Source of the DNA: Evansella tamaricis | GTDB lineage: Bacteria > Bacillota > Bacilli > Bacillales > Salisediminibacteriaceae | Length of the DNA stretch: 42,516 nt | NCBI RefSeq assembly: GCF_019042215.1 | Contig: NZ_JAHQCS010000183.1 | Span: 1-42,516 of the forward strand | Reading direction: 5' to 3' | The notes under the pieces: generated by a model | Seen by the model: only the letters and a program-made list of their open reading frames with translations | What the model was told of the DNA's origin: nothing | Databases searched by the model: none | Program-made: the position numbers and the translations under genes | In this document: positions 1 through 8,083 of the stretch, one piece after another | Position numbering within the stretch: position 1 is the stretch's first letter | Layout: every line of letters starts with the position of its first letter

Positions 1-135
1 GAAGTCCGCTCTTTGACTTCGGTTGTCACTTCCGAAGTGCCCCGTAGAGAGTAGGCGGTGGAGCTAGACAATAAGAAAAGCGGAAACGCCTATGGTCACG
101 AGCGTAGGGCAATGCCCGAAAGTGACAAAACGTAA
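1..135. repeat. Dispersed palindromic repeat, partial tandem copies
   Basis: Positions 1-71 match the 3' half of the 126-bp unit found three times at 38901-39276: the paired GAAGTC and GACTTC segments, ACTTCCGAAGTGCCCCGTAG, and an ending in GCTAGACA. After a short spacer, 76-110 matches the 5' half of the unit (AAAAGCGG, then CGCCTATGGTCACGAGCGTA). The match is lost after about 110. The copy is therefore also arranged head to tail. The outer arms differ from the 38901 copies (GGCGGTGGAGCT here, GGCGCTTGTGCT there). No gene is seen in 1-213. Confidence 0.8.
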
Positions 136-213
136 TAATTTTATTTAATAAACTATATAGCTTTCATAACAAAAGTCCTATGTATGGACTATTAAAGTAT
201 TGGAGGGATATAA

Positions 214-525
214 ATGAGCTTCACATACGATGACCGTCTTGGAATCTCCGTACCAGTTTTAGAGACGGAATGGGAGAACTTGCACTATGATACACAAGCT
301 GCCATTTTAGAGCAGTGGGAAAGTATTCGTGGCAACATTCCTGACAGAATAAGAGAATTAGAACAATCCATTAATCAACTTCAGCATCAATTGAATAATG
401 AAGAACATTTTGAAAAAAGCTGTGAGTTAAATTCTATGATTTCGGAGTTGGCATCCACAATTAACGATTTGTGGATTTGGTATCGAACTGGAGAAGAAGT
501 GGGAGTAAAAAAAATTCATTCTTAA
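214..525 (+). CDS. Hypothetical small coiled-coil-like protein
   Basis: This is a 103-residue protein that I do not recognise. A ribosome binding site (GGAGGG) lies 7 bases before the ATG, and a strong terminator follows directly, so a single-gene transcription unit is likely. The middle (about residues 35-85) is rich in Glu, Gln, Asn and Leu with heptad-like spacing (RELEQSINQLQHQLNNEEH), which suggests an amphipathic helix or coiled coil. There is no signal peptide, membrane segment or cysteine cluster; the single Cys is near residue 69. It converges on the EcsC-family gene. Function unknown. Confidence 0.75.
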   Translation: MSFTYDDRLGISVPVLETEWENLHYDTQAAILEQWESIRGNIPDRIRELEQSINQLQHQLNNEEHFEKSCELNSMISELASTINDLWIWYRTGEEVGVKKIHS

Positions 526-531
526 TCCAAG

Positions 532-574
532 AACGGGGTTTTGTACAAAGGTTTAAACCCCGTTTTATTTTTAC
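532..574 (+). terminator. Rho-independent terminator
   Basis: The perfect stem AACGGGGTTT / AAACCCCGTT (532-541 and 555-564) is followed by a T-rich run. It lies 7 bases after the stop of the small hypothetical gene. Confidence 0.9.
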
Positions 575-605
575 TATTGATAAGCATACCATCATATCAT
601 TTACC

Positions 606-1466
606 TTATTCCAATGGTAAATCTAAGTCTAGCTGATGTTTTTCAATTAAATGACGCTTTTGGTAAAAAAAATGTGACGCTTCGGATATATGTCGGGCAA
701 ATTCATAATTAATGCTCGCACCGGCAATAACACTAAATAGTGGAACTCCCTGTATTAGTTTTCTTCTTGCAAAAGAAAGGAATACAATTTTTATCAGGTG
801 ATTTAATGGCCGCTGCATCCAAGCTTCCTCAGTTATTTCCTCTTCGCCTTCGTAAAAGATCCATTCATTGTCATTTATCTTCACCTCCGAAATAAGTTGT
901 TTCCAAGCTTGTTCCTGAAGTGCTCTAGGTAAGGATATGGCGTGAAAAACCTTTAAAACCATCATCATTTCATATGGTTTTCTCAAATCATATCCATATG
1001 TCATCGCAACTAGTTGAACCGTTCTCAAATTGATAGTAAGCATTAACGGCAAGTCACTTAAAAACAATGGTAATCCCCCAAAACCTGTTAATCCCCCTTG
1101 AGTAAAAGCAATGATCCTCTGCCTTGCCAGTTGTTTTTTTGCGATAAAGCGAAGTTGATCAATGGTAAGTTTCTTCATATCTTCTAACGAATAAATATCC
1201 GATTGAAATATTCTTGCCTGTGAAAAGATATTGTCTCTCGTTTGTTGATCCATTCTCCCTTGCTGTGCAGTTGCCTGCAATTGAAATAATACATTGTCCA
1301 ACCTATTCAACAGCTTCTTCGACCAGTTTACTCCTTCCCTCTTAAAAATTGAATTTATCCCCTTTTGGTACGATAAGGAAAAATCTGTACCCTTATTAGA
1401 AAACTGGACACTCTCCCAAAATTCAATTTCATTCCAAACTTGTGTTTCCCTTTGAGATAACGACAT
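606..1466 (-). CDS. EcsC family protein
   Basis: This 286-residue protein resembles the EcsC family (named after the third gene of the Bacillus ecs locus; molecular role poorly defined). Family-like features are the N-terminal SQRETQVWNEIEFWE helix, a central hydrophobic Gly/Leu/Pro-rich stretch at about residues 120-165 (GGLTGFGGLPLFLSDLPL, then LRTVQLVAMTYGYDL), and a C-terminal small-residue segment (GVPLFSVIAGASINYEF). The central stretch suggests membrane association. I place the start at the ATG at 1466 because GGGAGGAGG sits 6 bases upstream; the longer frame would start inside that site. It is not the ecs operon itself, since no ABC transporter genes are adjacent. The biochemical role is unknown. 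Confidence 0.8.
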   Translation of the reverse strand: MSLSQRETQVWNEIEFWESVQFSNKGTDFSLSYQKGINSIFKREGVNWSKKLLNRLDNVLFQLQATAQQGRMDQQTRDNIFSQARIFQSDIYSLEDMKKLTIDQLRFIAKKQLARQRIIAFTQGGLTGFGGLPLFLSDLPLMLTINLRTVQLVAMTYGYDLRKPYEMMMVLKVFHAISLPRALQEQAWKQLISEVKINDNEWIFYEGEEEITEEAWMQRPLNHLIKIVFLSFARRKLIQGVPLFSVIAGASINYEFARHISEASHFFYQKRHLIEKHQLDLDLPLE

Positions 1467-1590
1467 GCTTAGACCTCCTCCCAAAAGTCTCTATACTATA
1501 ATGATATTTACCATAATTCGTTTCAGCACTTTTCCTCAAAATATTTGATGAAAAGCATAGTATAAAATCCTAGAAAGAGTTGTTTTCTCC

Positions 1591-1623
1591 CGTCTCAACT
1601 TCATCTCCTCTCGTGACCATTAC
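1591..1623 (-). repeat. Possible degraded remnant of the dispersed repeat
   Basis: Read on the minus strand this contains ATGGTCACGAG followed by AGGAGATGAAGTTGAG, resembling parts of the 126-bp unit (TATGGTCACGAG ... GGAGGAATGACAACTTG) with an internal deletion. Only 11 bases match exactly, so this is tentative. Confidence 0.3.
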
Positions 1624-1637
1624 CATACCTTTTTCTC

Positions 1638-1673
1638 AAAAAAAGAGTGTCCCTCTGCTAACGGGACACTCTT
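1638..1673 (-). terminator. Terminator of ackA
   Basis: The stem AAGAGTGTCCC / GGGACACTCTT (1643-1653 and 1663-1673) is followed on the minus strand by a run of T. It starts about 10 bases after the ackA stop codon. Confidence 0.92.
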
Positions 1674-1683
1674 CAAATCATTA

Positions 1684-2868
1684 TTAAGTAAGTCTTACAG
1701 TATCTCTTGCTATCATCACTTCTTCATTCGTTGGAATGATTAAAACTTTAACCGGTGAATGTGGATAGTTTAGGAATGCTTCTTTCCCTCTGACTTTATT
1801 CAAAGTGGGATCCCAATATATTCCCATGAATTCTAGTCCCTGCATTACTTGCGCACGGATAACATCGCTATTTTCGCCAATTCCAGCAGTGAAAATAACA
1901 GCATCTAGTCCATGCATCCTCGCTGCATAGGAACCGATATATTTATGAATTCGAGAAGTAAATACTTCGAGGGCTAGTTTTGCCCGTTCATTACCCTCAC
2001 TTGCTGAGACTTCAATATCCCTTAAATCGCTTGAAAATCCGGATAGAGCTAACATACCACTCTTTTTATTAAGTACTTGTATAACATCCTCAGCACTTAG
2101 ATTTGCTTTTTCCATTATATATGGAATTAATGCAGGATCAATGTTCCCTGAACGAGTTCCCATTGTCACACCTGCCAATGGAGTGAACCCCATTGAAGTA
2201 TCTATAGATTTACCACCATCAATTGCAGCAATACTTGCGCCGTTTCCAAGGTGACATGAAATGAGGCGTAAATGTTCAAGAGGACGTCCCAAAATTTCTG
2301 CTGCACGTTGTGAAACATACTTATGAGAAGTGCCATGAAAACCATATTTACGGATCCCAAATTTTTCATAATATTCGAATGGTAAGCTATAAAGGTATGA
2401 TTCCTGTGGCATTGTCTGATGAAATGCCGTGTCAAATACGGCTACGGATGGAACAGTTGGAAGTACTTCTTGGAACGCACGAATTCCAACTAAATTTGCA
2501 GGATTATGAAGTGGTGCTAATTCTGAAACTTCTTCAATCCCTTGTATGACTTCTTCATTTAAAACAACTGAATCATTAAACTTTTCTCCACCATGAACAA
2601 CCCGATGACCAATACCATCAATTTCATTTAATGAGGATATTACCTTATGTGACGTTAGTTTTTCCAAAAGAATTTTAACCGCTTTAGAATGATCCTCAAT
2701 ATCAGTAACTTCTTTCTTTTTTTCTCCATCCACCTCAATGATAAAAATGGAGTCGTTTAAACCGATTCTTTCCACAATTCCCTTTGTCAAAACAGTTTCG
2801 TCAGGCATTTCCAGCAACTGGAACTTTAACGACGAGCTTCCAGCATTTATTGCCATAATTTTTGTCAT
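1684..2868 (-). CDS. ackA: Acetate kinase
   Basis: Acetate kinase interconverts acetyl phosphate + ADP and acetate + ATP, the last step of overflow acetate production with phosphotransacetylase. The 394-residue length is normal for the family. Visible family signatures are [16 protein letters not shown] at the N terminus (phosphate-binding), [11 protein letters not shown] near residue 88, [35 protein letters not shown] and [11 protein letters not shown], with [10 protein letters not shown] near the C terminus. The ATG is preceded by AGAAGGAG at good spacing. It is a single-gene unit with its own terminator. In B. subtilis ackA is activated by CcpA (ccpA is also in this window), but I could not identify a convincing cre site upstream. 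The upstream gap carries a 15-bp minisatellite. Confidence 0.97.
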   Translation of the reverse strand: MTKIMAINAGSSSLKFQLLEMPDETVLTKGIVERIGLNDSIFIIEVDGEKKKEVTDIEDHSKAVKILLEKLTSHKVISSLNEIDGIGHRVVHGGEKFNDSVVLNEEVIQGIEEVSELAPLHNPANLVGIRAFQEVLPTVPSVAVFDTAFHQTMPQESYLYSLPFEYYEKFGIRKYGFHGTSHKYVSQRAAEILGRPLEHLRLISCHLGNGASIAAIDGGKSIDTSMGFTPLAGVTMGTRSGNIDPALIPYIMEKANLSAEDVIQVLNKKSGMLALSGFSSDLRDIEVSASEGNERAKLALEVFTSRIHKYIGSYAARMHGLDAVIFTAGIGENSDVIRAQVMQGLEFMGIYWDPTLNKVRGKEAFLNYPHSPVKVLIIPTNEEVMIARDTVRLT

Positions 2869-3344
2869 GCTTTTACCGCTCCTTCTAATTTCTATTTCAA
2901 ACGGCTATCAAAAAGAGAAGAACCTTTCCCTCAACAGTCGATTTTCTATCCTAAGATAATTAGATAATAATAATATCCATGGAATTTGAATCCATGTATT
3001 ATTTAGCCACGTATTATTTAGCCATGTTTTATTTAACCACGTTTTATTTAGCCACGTATTATTTAGCCACGTATTATTTAGCCACGTATTATTTAGCCAT
3101 GTTTTATTTAACCACGTATTATTTAGCCACGTATTATTTAGCCACGTATTATTTAACCACGGGATTACTGGAAATGCAACCTCTGTTTCACTCAAAAATA
3201 AAAAACAGTTATAGTACAGCTCTCCCTTCAAGGCAGTAAAATGTACTGATTTTCCCAGTAGTATTTAGATTCCCCTGTTTTTATACAGTTTAATAATTAC
3301 CGGTTAAATCATTATTCGGAGAAAATGAATTTTTTGTGAACAAT
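2869..3344. other. Gene-free region between ackA and ytxK
   Basis: This 476-base gap holds the ackA ribosome binding site, a 15-bp tandem repeat (2991-3161) and AT-rich sequence out to the end of ytxK. The ackA promoter must lie here, probably on the far side of or within the repeat, but no sigma-A site is clear enough to call. Long open frames run through the repeat on both strands only because its period is a multiple of three. Confidence 0.7.
2991..3161. repeat. 15-bp minisatellite, about 11 units
   Basis: Eleven consecutive 15-base units of the form GCCACGTATTATTTA, plus the start of a twelfth, with no gaps. Units vary at only three sites: first base G/A, ACG/ATG, and TAT/TTT. The variant order is not random: the series plain, ATG-TTT, ACC occurs at units 2-4 and again at 7-9, which suggests that multi-unit blocks were duplicated. 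It lies 123 bases upstream of the ackA start codon. Confidence 0.95.
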
Positions 3345-4349
3345 TTATTTTTGTCCTAACTGGTTTTCGAACCATTGAGAAATACGTAACATCATGTCCT
3401 GAAGAGATACTTGATTTGAAAATGAAGGTAATTCCACAAGTAAAGCTTGTTTAGGTCCTTCGATACTTTCTTTCTTTTTTCTTATTATAAGAATACTTTT
3501 TCCCCACTTCTCATTTTTAAACATGGTTTTCGGCAATTGCATTAAAGAATAAATTATGCCTTCTTTCTTTATGTAATTATGTAAGTTAGTAGCCTCTTCT
3601 GTCTCAAATAAAAAATTAGGAACTAAAAAGAATAAAAACCCTCCAGGTTTAATATGCTTCATGGATTTTTCAATCATTAGATGATGGACTAAGGAATGTT
3701 CCCCCTCCGACGCCATGTCAAATTGAGATGCAATATCATCCTTTGGATAATAACCAACTGGCAAATCGCAAACAACTGCGTCCACATTACTAACAAATGG
3801 TGCGGAAATACTGTCTTGGTGAAACAAATCTACCGAGTGCTCCTGTAAATTTGCGTTTACATAAGATAGTTTTACTAAAGTCTCATCAGCATCTGCCCCT
3901 ATTCCATGGGCATTGCTTGTAAGCTGGTTCATTACAGCAAATAAAAGATTTCCCGCACCTACTGCAGGGTCTAATATCACACTAGTTTGAAGTCTATTTT
4001 CATCAAGGGAAATGACTTTGTTCAGTAAATAACCCATGAATAAACTAACTGCATCTGGAGTCATGGCATGATGGGGCTGTGTCCCCTCCTTCATTCCCTT
4101 TAAAATTGCTAATTGCATCCCCCGACGATATTCTTCCTTCGTCCACTCTTGATTAGTAATTTTACTAATTAATTTCGTCAATTCATCCCTCTTTGTTGCA
4201 TCCACATTAGGGAGCACATGACCTTGAAATACACACTCTCCCATTTCTCCCAAGGCATCTAAATATGGTATATCCATTTCCGTTTGAAGAATTTCAGCAC
4301 CTTGATTTAAAACATGATATAAAGTCCCTGTATTTGTATCTGATTGCAT
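3345..4349 (-). CDS. ytxK: Class I SAM-dependent methyltransferase, YtxK type
   Basis: A 334-residue protein resembling the N6-adenine-type DNA methyltransferase fold (HsdM-like) but without a specificity subunit. The SAM-binding motif is DPAVGAGNLLFAVMN at about 155-170, an acidic residue follows in GIGADADE, and the catalytic motif position reads DLPVGYYP instead of the classical NPPY. I start at ATG 4349 because AGGAGAGG lies 6 bases upstream; the in-frame ATG 33 bases earlier has no good site. It lies between ackA and tpx as in B. subtilis. Its substrate is not known to me. The altered NPPY motif leaves open whether DNA is the target. Confidence 0.88.
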   Translation of the reverse strand: MQSDTNTGTLYHVLNQGAEILQTEMDIPYLDALGEMGECVFQGHVLPNVDATKRDELTKLISKITNQEWTKEEYRRGMQLAILKGMKEGTQPHHAMTPDAVSLFMGYLLNKVISLDENRLQTSVILDPAVGAGNLLFAVMNQLTSNAHGIGADADETLVKLSYVNANLQEHSVDLFHQDSISAPFVSNVDAVVCDLPVGYYPKDDIASQFDMASEGEHSLVHHLMIEKSMKHIKPGGFLFFLVPNFLFETEEATNLHNYIKKEGIIYSLMQLPKTMFKNEKWGKSILIIRKKKESIEGPKQALLVELPSFSNQVSLQDMMLRISQWFENQLGQK

Positions 4350-4465
4350 CCTTATCCTCTCCTCATTCACACGCTTGTCCATTTTTTGTACTTAATTACC
4401 TATTCTAGCAAAGATAACTAGGAGTTAAACGAAATTAAATATATTTCCTAAAAAAAATCAAATTA

Positions 4466-4515
4466 ATTTTAAAAAGAGTGCCCAAAAGCTAAATTTCGCT
4501 TTTTGGACACCCTTT
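4466..4515 (-). terminator. Terminator of tpx
   Basis: A long stem (AGGGTGTCCAAAAAGC paired with GCTTTTGGGCACTCT on the minus strand, with small mismatches) is followed by a T run, just after the tpx stop codon. Confidence 0.9.
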
Positions 4516-4541
4516 ATTTCCGTTCACCTAACAAACTTTTA

Positions 4542-5042
4542 TTATTTGGCAGCCTTGGCAGCCTCAATCACGCCTTCGTAATTTGGATGCTCTGTCACTT
4601 CTGAGACATATTCAGCGTATGTTACAGTATCATTACTATCTACTACAAATACTGAACGGCTTAAAAGTCTTAATTCTTCAATGGCTACCCCATAATTTTT
4701 CCCGAATGATAAATCACGGTGGTCAGAAAGGACACTAATATTTTCAACACCTGCTGCTGCACACCATCTCTTCTGCGCAAATGGAAGATCTACACTAATC
4801 GTTAAGATTTCCACACCATTTAACTTGGAAGCTTCTTCATTGAAACGGCGAGTTTGTTGATCACAAACACCTGTGTCTACCGAAGGAACAACGCTAATAA
4901 TACGTACTTTCCCTTTTGAATCAGCTAGTGTCACTTCTGAAAGATCATTTGCAAGTACAGTGAAATCAGGAGCCTTGTCCCCTACATTTACTTGAGTACC
5001 TAACAATGTTACTGGGTTCCCTTTAAATGTTACTTCTGCCAT
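4542..5042 (-). CDS. tpx: Thiol peroxidase (2-Cys peroxiredoxin)
   Basis: Thiol peroxidase reduces hydrogen peroxide and organic hydroperoxides in the cytoplasm using thioredoxin. The 166-residue length fits the family. The peroxidatic cysteine is Cys60 in [16 protein letters not shown] and the resolving cysteine is Cys94 in [12 protein letters not shown], the spacing expected for an atypical 2-Cys Tpx. The start at ATG 5042 is set by AGGAGGAGA 8 bases upstream; the longer frame has none. It has terminators on both sides (its own, and that of ytfJ), so it is probably transcribed alone. Confidence 0.97.
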   Translation of the reverse strand: MAEVTFKGNPVTLLGTQVNVGDKAPDFTVLANDLSEVTLADSKGKVRIISVVPSVDTGVCDQQTRRFNEEASKLNGVEILTISVDLPFAQKRWCAAAGVENISVLSDHRDLSFGKNYGVAIEELRLLSRSVFVVDSNDTVTYAEYVSEVTEHPNYEGVIEAAKAAK

Positions 5043-5129
5043 GTGCCAATCTCCTCCTAGTTTTATTGGATACATACATAAAATACCACATCTAACACCT
5101 ATTTACACAGTGATATGCTTGTTTTTCAG

Positions 5130-5163
5130 AAAAAAATAGCCCGGACCAATTACGTCCGGACTA
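5130..5163 (-). terminator. Terminator of the ytfI-ytfJ unit
   Basis: The stem AGTCCGGAC / GTCCGGGCT (minus strand) is followed by TATTTTTT, starting about 15 bases after the ytfJ stop codon. Confidence 0.9.
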
Positions 5164-5178
5164 GCTTTCAATTAAATA

Positions 5179-5658
5179 TTATATCTCAGGGTCCACATTT
5201 ACATTTACATTAGTAGGAGCTTGGGGTGGTTGATTTGGCTGTTGCTGCGTTTTATTTTGTGAATTTTGCGTTGTTTGAAGCATCTGCTGAATCTTATCTA
5301 CCACTTGTGGAGTAAACTCTAACAGCTTTTCGTACAAATGAGTATTTTGATCCAAGTGAACCATCTTTACACCTTGTCCACTTACGACGAGGAATGCGAT
5401 TGGAGTTATGGATACACCTCCACCACTACCACCACCAAAAGGATGCTTCTTATCAGAATCATTATTCGGATGTTTTGTTTGGTCTAACACAAATTCACTA
5501 CCACCTGCGGCAAATCCAAAACCAACTTTGGATATTGGCAAAATCACACTACCATCTGGAGTTTCAACTGGATCTCCTACAATGGTATTTACATCTACCA
5601 TCTCTTTCAAATTTTCCATAGCTGTTTTCATAAGGCCTTGAATTGGATGTTCAGACAT
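5179..5658 (-). CDS. ytfJ: GerW family sporulation protein YtfJ
   Basis: A 159-residue member of the YtfJ/GerW family, which in Bacillus is made in the forespore and is needed for normal spore properties or germination. Visible are the N-terminal HPIQGLMKTAMENLKEMVDVNTIVGDP, the conserved SKVGFGFAAGGSEF, a Gly-rich turn (FGGGSGGGV) leading into a hydrophobic strand (SITPIAFLVV), and a Gln/Asn/Pro-rich C-terminal tail (about 128-159). It overlaps the end of ytfI by 8 bases, so the two are translationally coupled, and a terminator follows. Confidence 0.93.
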   Translation of the reverse strand: MSEHPIQGLMKTAMENLKEMVDVNTIVGDPVETPDGSVILPISKVGFGFAAGGSEFVLDQTKHPNNDSDKKHPFGGGSGGGVSITPIAFLVVSGQGVKMVHLDQNTHLYEKLLEFTPQVVDKIQQMLQTTQNSQNKTQQQPNQPPQAPTNVNVNVDPEI

Positions 5659-6310
5659 TCATATCCCTCCTTGCATCTGTGTTTACTTTGAACAAAGTCC
5701 TGCCTTTTTTCAAGTGACGCAGCACCTTTATTCCTGCAAGGATAGCATGTCCGATTCGAAACGAAACCATGCATTTAAACGAAGTTTTCAATGTCATTTG
5801 TTGAAATTCAGGAACCACTTCAATTTTTGGTTCAGATTTTAATTTCATGTAATTTGCCATTATTCCTATAATGTTCCCTTTTGTGGCCCATAAAAACCCT
5901 GAAGTGGACCCCGTTAGGGCAGCATCCCCTGTGCCCATCAATGTTTTCCAATAAAATTCATTGATACTCACCTTTTTCATAAACTTCCGTACAATTGTGT
6001 GGAACCCAATTACCCGTTTTACAAAGCGTTCAAAATGCTTCATATCATCAAGGAATCTATGGAGGGTAAATTTCTCTTCCATTTCTTTTGTTCCTAGAGC
6101 ACTTTCCCTTTTTTCTTTATAAAATACAGAGGGACTCTCATCATCAATAGCCAATACCGGGACCTTTATTTTATATTTTATTAATCCAAATAAAAGCGTA
6201 AATTTAACAGACAGATCATCATCTTTTCCATCATGAACATATGTTATGTAAACTTTCACCTTGAAAAATATCAAAAACGGCAATAGTAAAGCTAATAAAA
6301 TATATTTCAT
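5651..6310 (-). CDS. ytfI: DUF2953 domain protein YtfI
   Basis: A 219-residue protein with one N-terminal hydrophobic segment (YILLALLLPFLIFFKVKVYI, about 3-22) followed by a soluble domain of the DUF2953 type (LFGLIKYKIKVP, then TLMGTGDAALTGSTSGFLWA). In Bacillus this family sits next to ytfJ and is linked to sporulation. I start at ATG 6310, which has AAGGGGGG 6 bases upstream. Two in-frame upstream ATGs lie in or beside the terminator hairpin at 6332-6363 and are unlikely. The function is unknown; the pairing with ytfJ implies a shared role. Confidence 0.85.
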   Translation of the reverse strand: MKYILLALLLPFLIFFKVKVYITYVHDGKDDDLSVKFTLLFGLIKYKIKVPVLAIDDESPSVFYKEKRESALGTKEMEEKFTLHRFLDDMKHFERFVKRVIGFHTIVRKFMKKVSINEFYWKTLMGTGDAALTGSTSGFLWATKGNIIGIMANYMKLKSEPKIEVVPEFQQMTLKTSFKCMVSFRIGHAILAGIKVLRHLKKGRTLFKVNTDARRDMNV

Positions 6311-6331
6311 CAATACCCCCCTTTCCGACAT

Positions 6332-6363
6332 AAAAAAACCTGCTGGTATATTATCCAACAGGT
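6332..6363 (-). terminator. Terminator between yteJ and ytfI
   Basis: On the minus strand the stem ACCTGTTGG / CCAGCAGGT, 9 pairs with one G-T, is followed by seven T. It separates the sppA-yteJ unit from ytfI-ytfJ, so ytfI needs read-through or a promoter very close to its start. Confidence 0.82.
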
Positions 6364-6390
6364 CAGGCCATTCTATTACAAAAATTTTAC

Positions 6391-6900
6391 TTAATTTCCT
6401 TTCTTTCTAGGTTCCAATACAACAAGTGTATCTGCAAAGTAATCATGTAATCCTTTTTTCTCGGGATGGAAAGCCACAATAAGATAAATGATGTTCGTCA
6501 AAAAAAGTGACTGGTGAATATATCTTCCCACTAGTTCCCTCATTACAGTAGATTTCCAGGTCAAAAATTCTTCTTTCTGTGGAAGGACTTTTATCCCCAA
6601 AATACGTTTTCCCAATGTTTGTCCCCACTTCTTCGTAAGAATGATAAAATATCCGAAACTTATGGATGCACCTAAAATGCCTCCAATGGAATAAATACCA
6701 ATATTAAGAGTAGAGAGATCCGTTAAACGGAAAAATGGAGTTAGGATTATCCCACTAATACTTGAAATTACCACAAGGTCAATAAGGTATGCCCATAATC
6801 TCATCCAAAAACCTGCATAATATGGAGTTTCTGTTAGTTTTCTTTCCCATAGGCCATCTGTGTCAGTTTCTACTATTTCTCCTTTATGTTCACTCATCAT
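6391..6900 (-). CDS. yteJ: RDD family membrane protein YteJ
   Basis: A 169-residue RDD-family membrane protein. The hallmark segment AGFWMRLWAYLIDLVVISS (about 29-47) carries the Arg and Asp that name the family, followed by hydrophobic stretches near 55-70, 75-95 and 130-150 and the conserved QTLGKRILGIKVL. ATG 6900 (or the adjacent ATG at 6897) follows GAGGTGA at good spacing, 10 bases after the sppA stop. The sppA-yteJ pairing is conserved in Bacillus, where the second protein inhibits SppA; that role is inferred here. Confidence 0.88.
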   Translation of the reverse strand: MMSEHKGEIVETDTDGLWERKLTETPYYAGFWMRLWAYLIDLVVISSISGIILTPFFRLTDLSTLNIGIYSIGGILGASISFGYFIILTKKWGQTLGKRILGIKVLPQKEEFLTWKSTVMRELVGRYIHQSLFLTNIIYLIVAFHPEKKGLHDYFADTLVVLEPRKKGN

Positions 6901-6910
6901 TTTACTCACC

Positions 6911-7909
6911 TCAGTTCGTATATAGGTACAGAAGTTGTGGACCATGATTCTCTTGAATTAAACTTTTCAATCCAAGAAACTCCATATCCCTTTGAACAAA
7001 TTGCTGTGATACGAAGGAAAAGAGAGATGGTAAACCAAGGTATGACTCATATTCAACAACACTCAAATCTCCTCGACCTAAATCGTCCCTAAACTGATCA
7101 ATCACTTCATGGAGATGACCGATACCATCAATCAAACCGGATTCATAGGCTTGTTTTCCACTATAAATACGGCCATCTGCAAGTTCATATACTTCATTTC
7201 TTGACAATCCCCTTCCCGCTTCAATGACATCCACAAATTGCTCATAGGATTCATCAATAAGTTCTTGAAGAATTGCTCTTTCCTCTTCTGTCATCTCACG
7301 TGTGGAAGACAGAATGTCTTTATATGGACCGCTTTTAATAACTTCCGAATGTATTCCCCATTCTTCGGCCAATTCACTGAAATTTAGAGATTGCATAATG
7401 ACCCCGATAGATCCTGTAAGCGTTTGGGCGTTTGCAAACACCTTCTCAGCAGGGGCAGCAATATAATACCCTCCACTTGCTGCTAAGCTTCCCATCGATA
7501 TGTATACTGGTTTTTGATATGTCTCTTGAATGTCCACAATACGATCATGAATTTCATGACTTTCCACAACACCACCCCCTGGGGTGTTCACACGAATAAT
7601 AATTCCATGAACATCAGAGTCCTCTGCTGCAGCATCCAACTGCTTTAAAAAATTTTTGTGATTATACCCAATGGATTGAAACAATCCACCAGCATCATAA
7701 TTATCCTGAATCGTACCATTTAAATGGACAACTACAATTTTTCCTTGGGCACTTCCACTTTCTATCACCTTTTCTTCAAAAGTGGAGTCAACTCCACTGA
7801 ATAATTCTTCAAAGCTTGTTGAAAATACAGTTGTGACTAAAGAAACAGCACTGGATACTAAAAACAATGCTACAGCAAGTATCACAGCAAACCAACGTTT
7901 TGAACTCAC
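6911..7909 (-). CDS. sppA: Signal peptide peptidase SppA
   Basis: A membrane-anchored serine protease that degrades remnant signal peptides and is linked to antimicrobial peptide resistance. The 332 residues match the short Gram-positive form. There is an N-terminal membrane anchor (about 6-29), then the Clp-like fold. The catalytic dyad is visible as Ser145 in GSLAASGGYYIAA and Lys197 in KSGPYKDIL, with VNTPGGGVVESHEI before it. The start is GTG at 7909, preceded by GGGGAGGA. It is co-transcribed with yteJ and diverges from nadK. Confidence 0.95.
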   Translation of the reverse strand: MSSKRWFAVILAVALFLVSSAVSLVTTVFSTSFEELFSGVDSTFEEKVIESGSAQGKIVVVHLNGTIQDNYDAGGLFQSIGYNHKNFLKQLDAAAEDSDVHGIIIRVNTPGGGVVESHEIHDRIVDIQETYQKPVYISMGSLAASGGYYIAAPAEKVFANAQTLTGSIGVIMQSLNFSELAEEWGIHSEVIKSGPYKDILSSTREMTEEERAILQELIDESYEQFVDVIEAGRGLSRNEVYELADGRIYSGKQAYESGLIDGIGHLHEVIDQFRDDLGRGDLSVVEYESYLGLPSLFSFVSQQFVQRDMEFLGLKSLIQENHGPQLLYLYTN

Positions 7910-8083
7910 TTTAATTCCTCCCCATCGTTTTTTATTTGTTCAAGTTGTATTATACTTATATAAGGTTGATACAAAAATGATTCTTTTTGAATAAAGTCTT
8001 CATGAGTTAGAAATTACATAATCAAAAAGAATAAGCAGTTCGAATCTAATAATAATATACAAAAGAGAAAGGAAGAAACGCTT

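Noticed and set aside
2897-2912. cre-like site upstream of ackA (TTGATAGCCGTTTGAA on the minus strand)
   Set aside because: Key consensus positions fail; the real site, if present, was not recognised.
2908-3239. Repetitive open frames on both strands (YYLAT-type and WLNNT-type repeats)
   Set aside because: They are a by-product of the 15-bp minisatellite; neither has a supported start, and they oppose each other over the same DNA.
5394-5641. Plus-strand open frames within ytfJ
   Set aside because: They are shadows of the real minus-strand gene, which has a clear family match and ribosome binding site.
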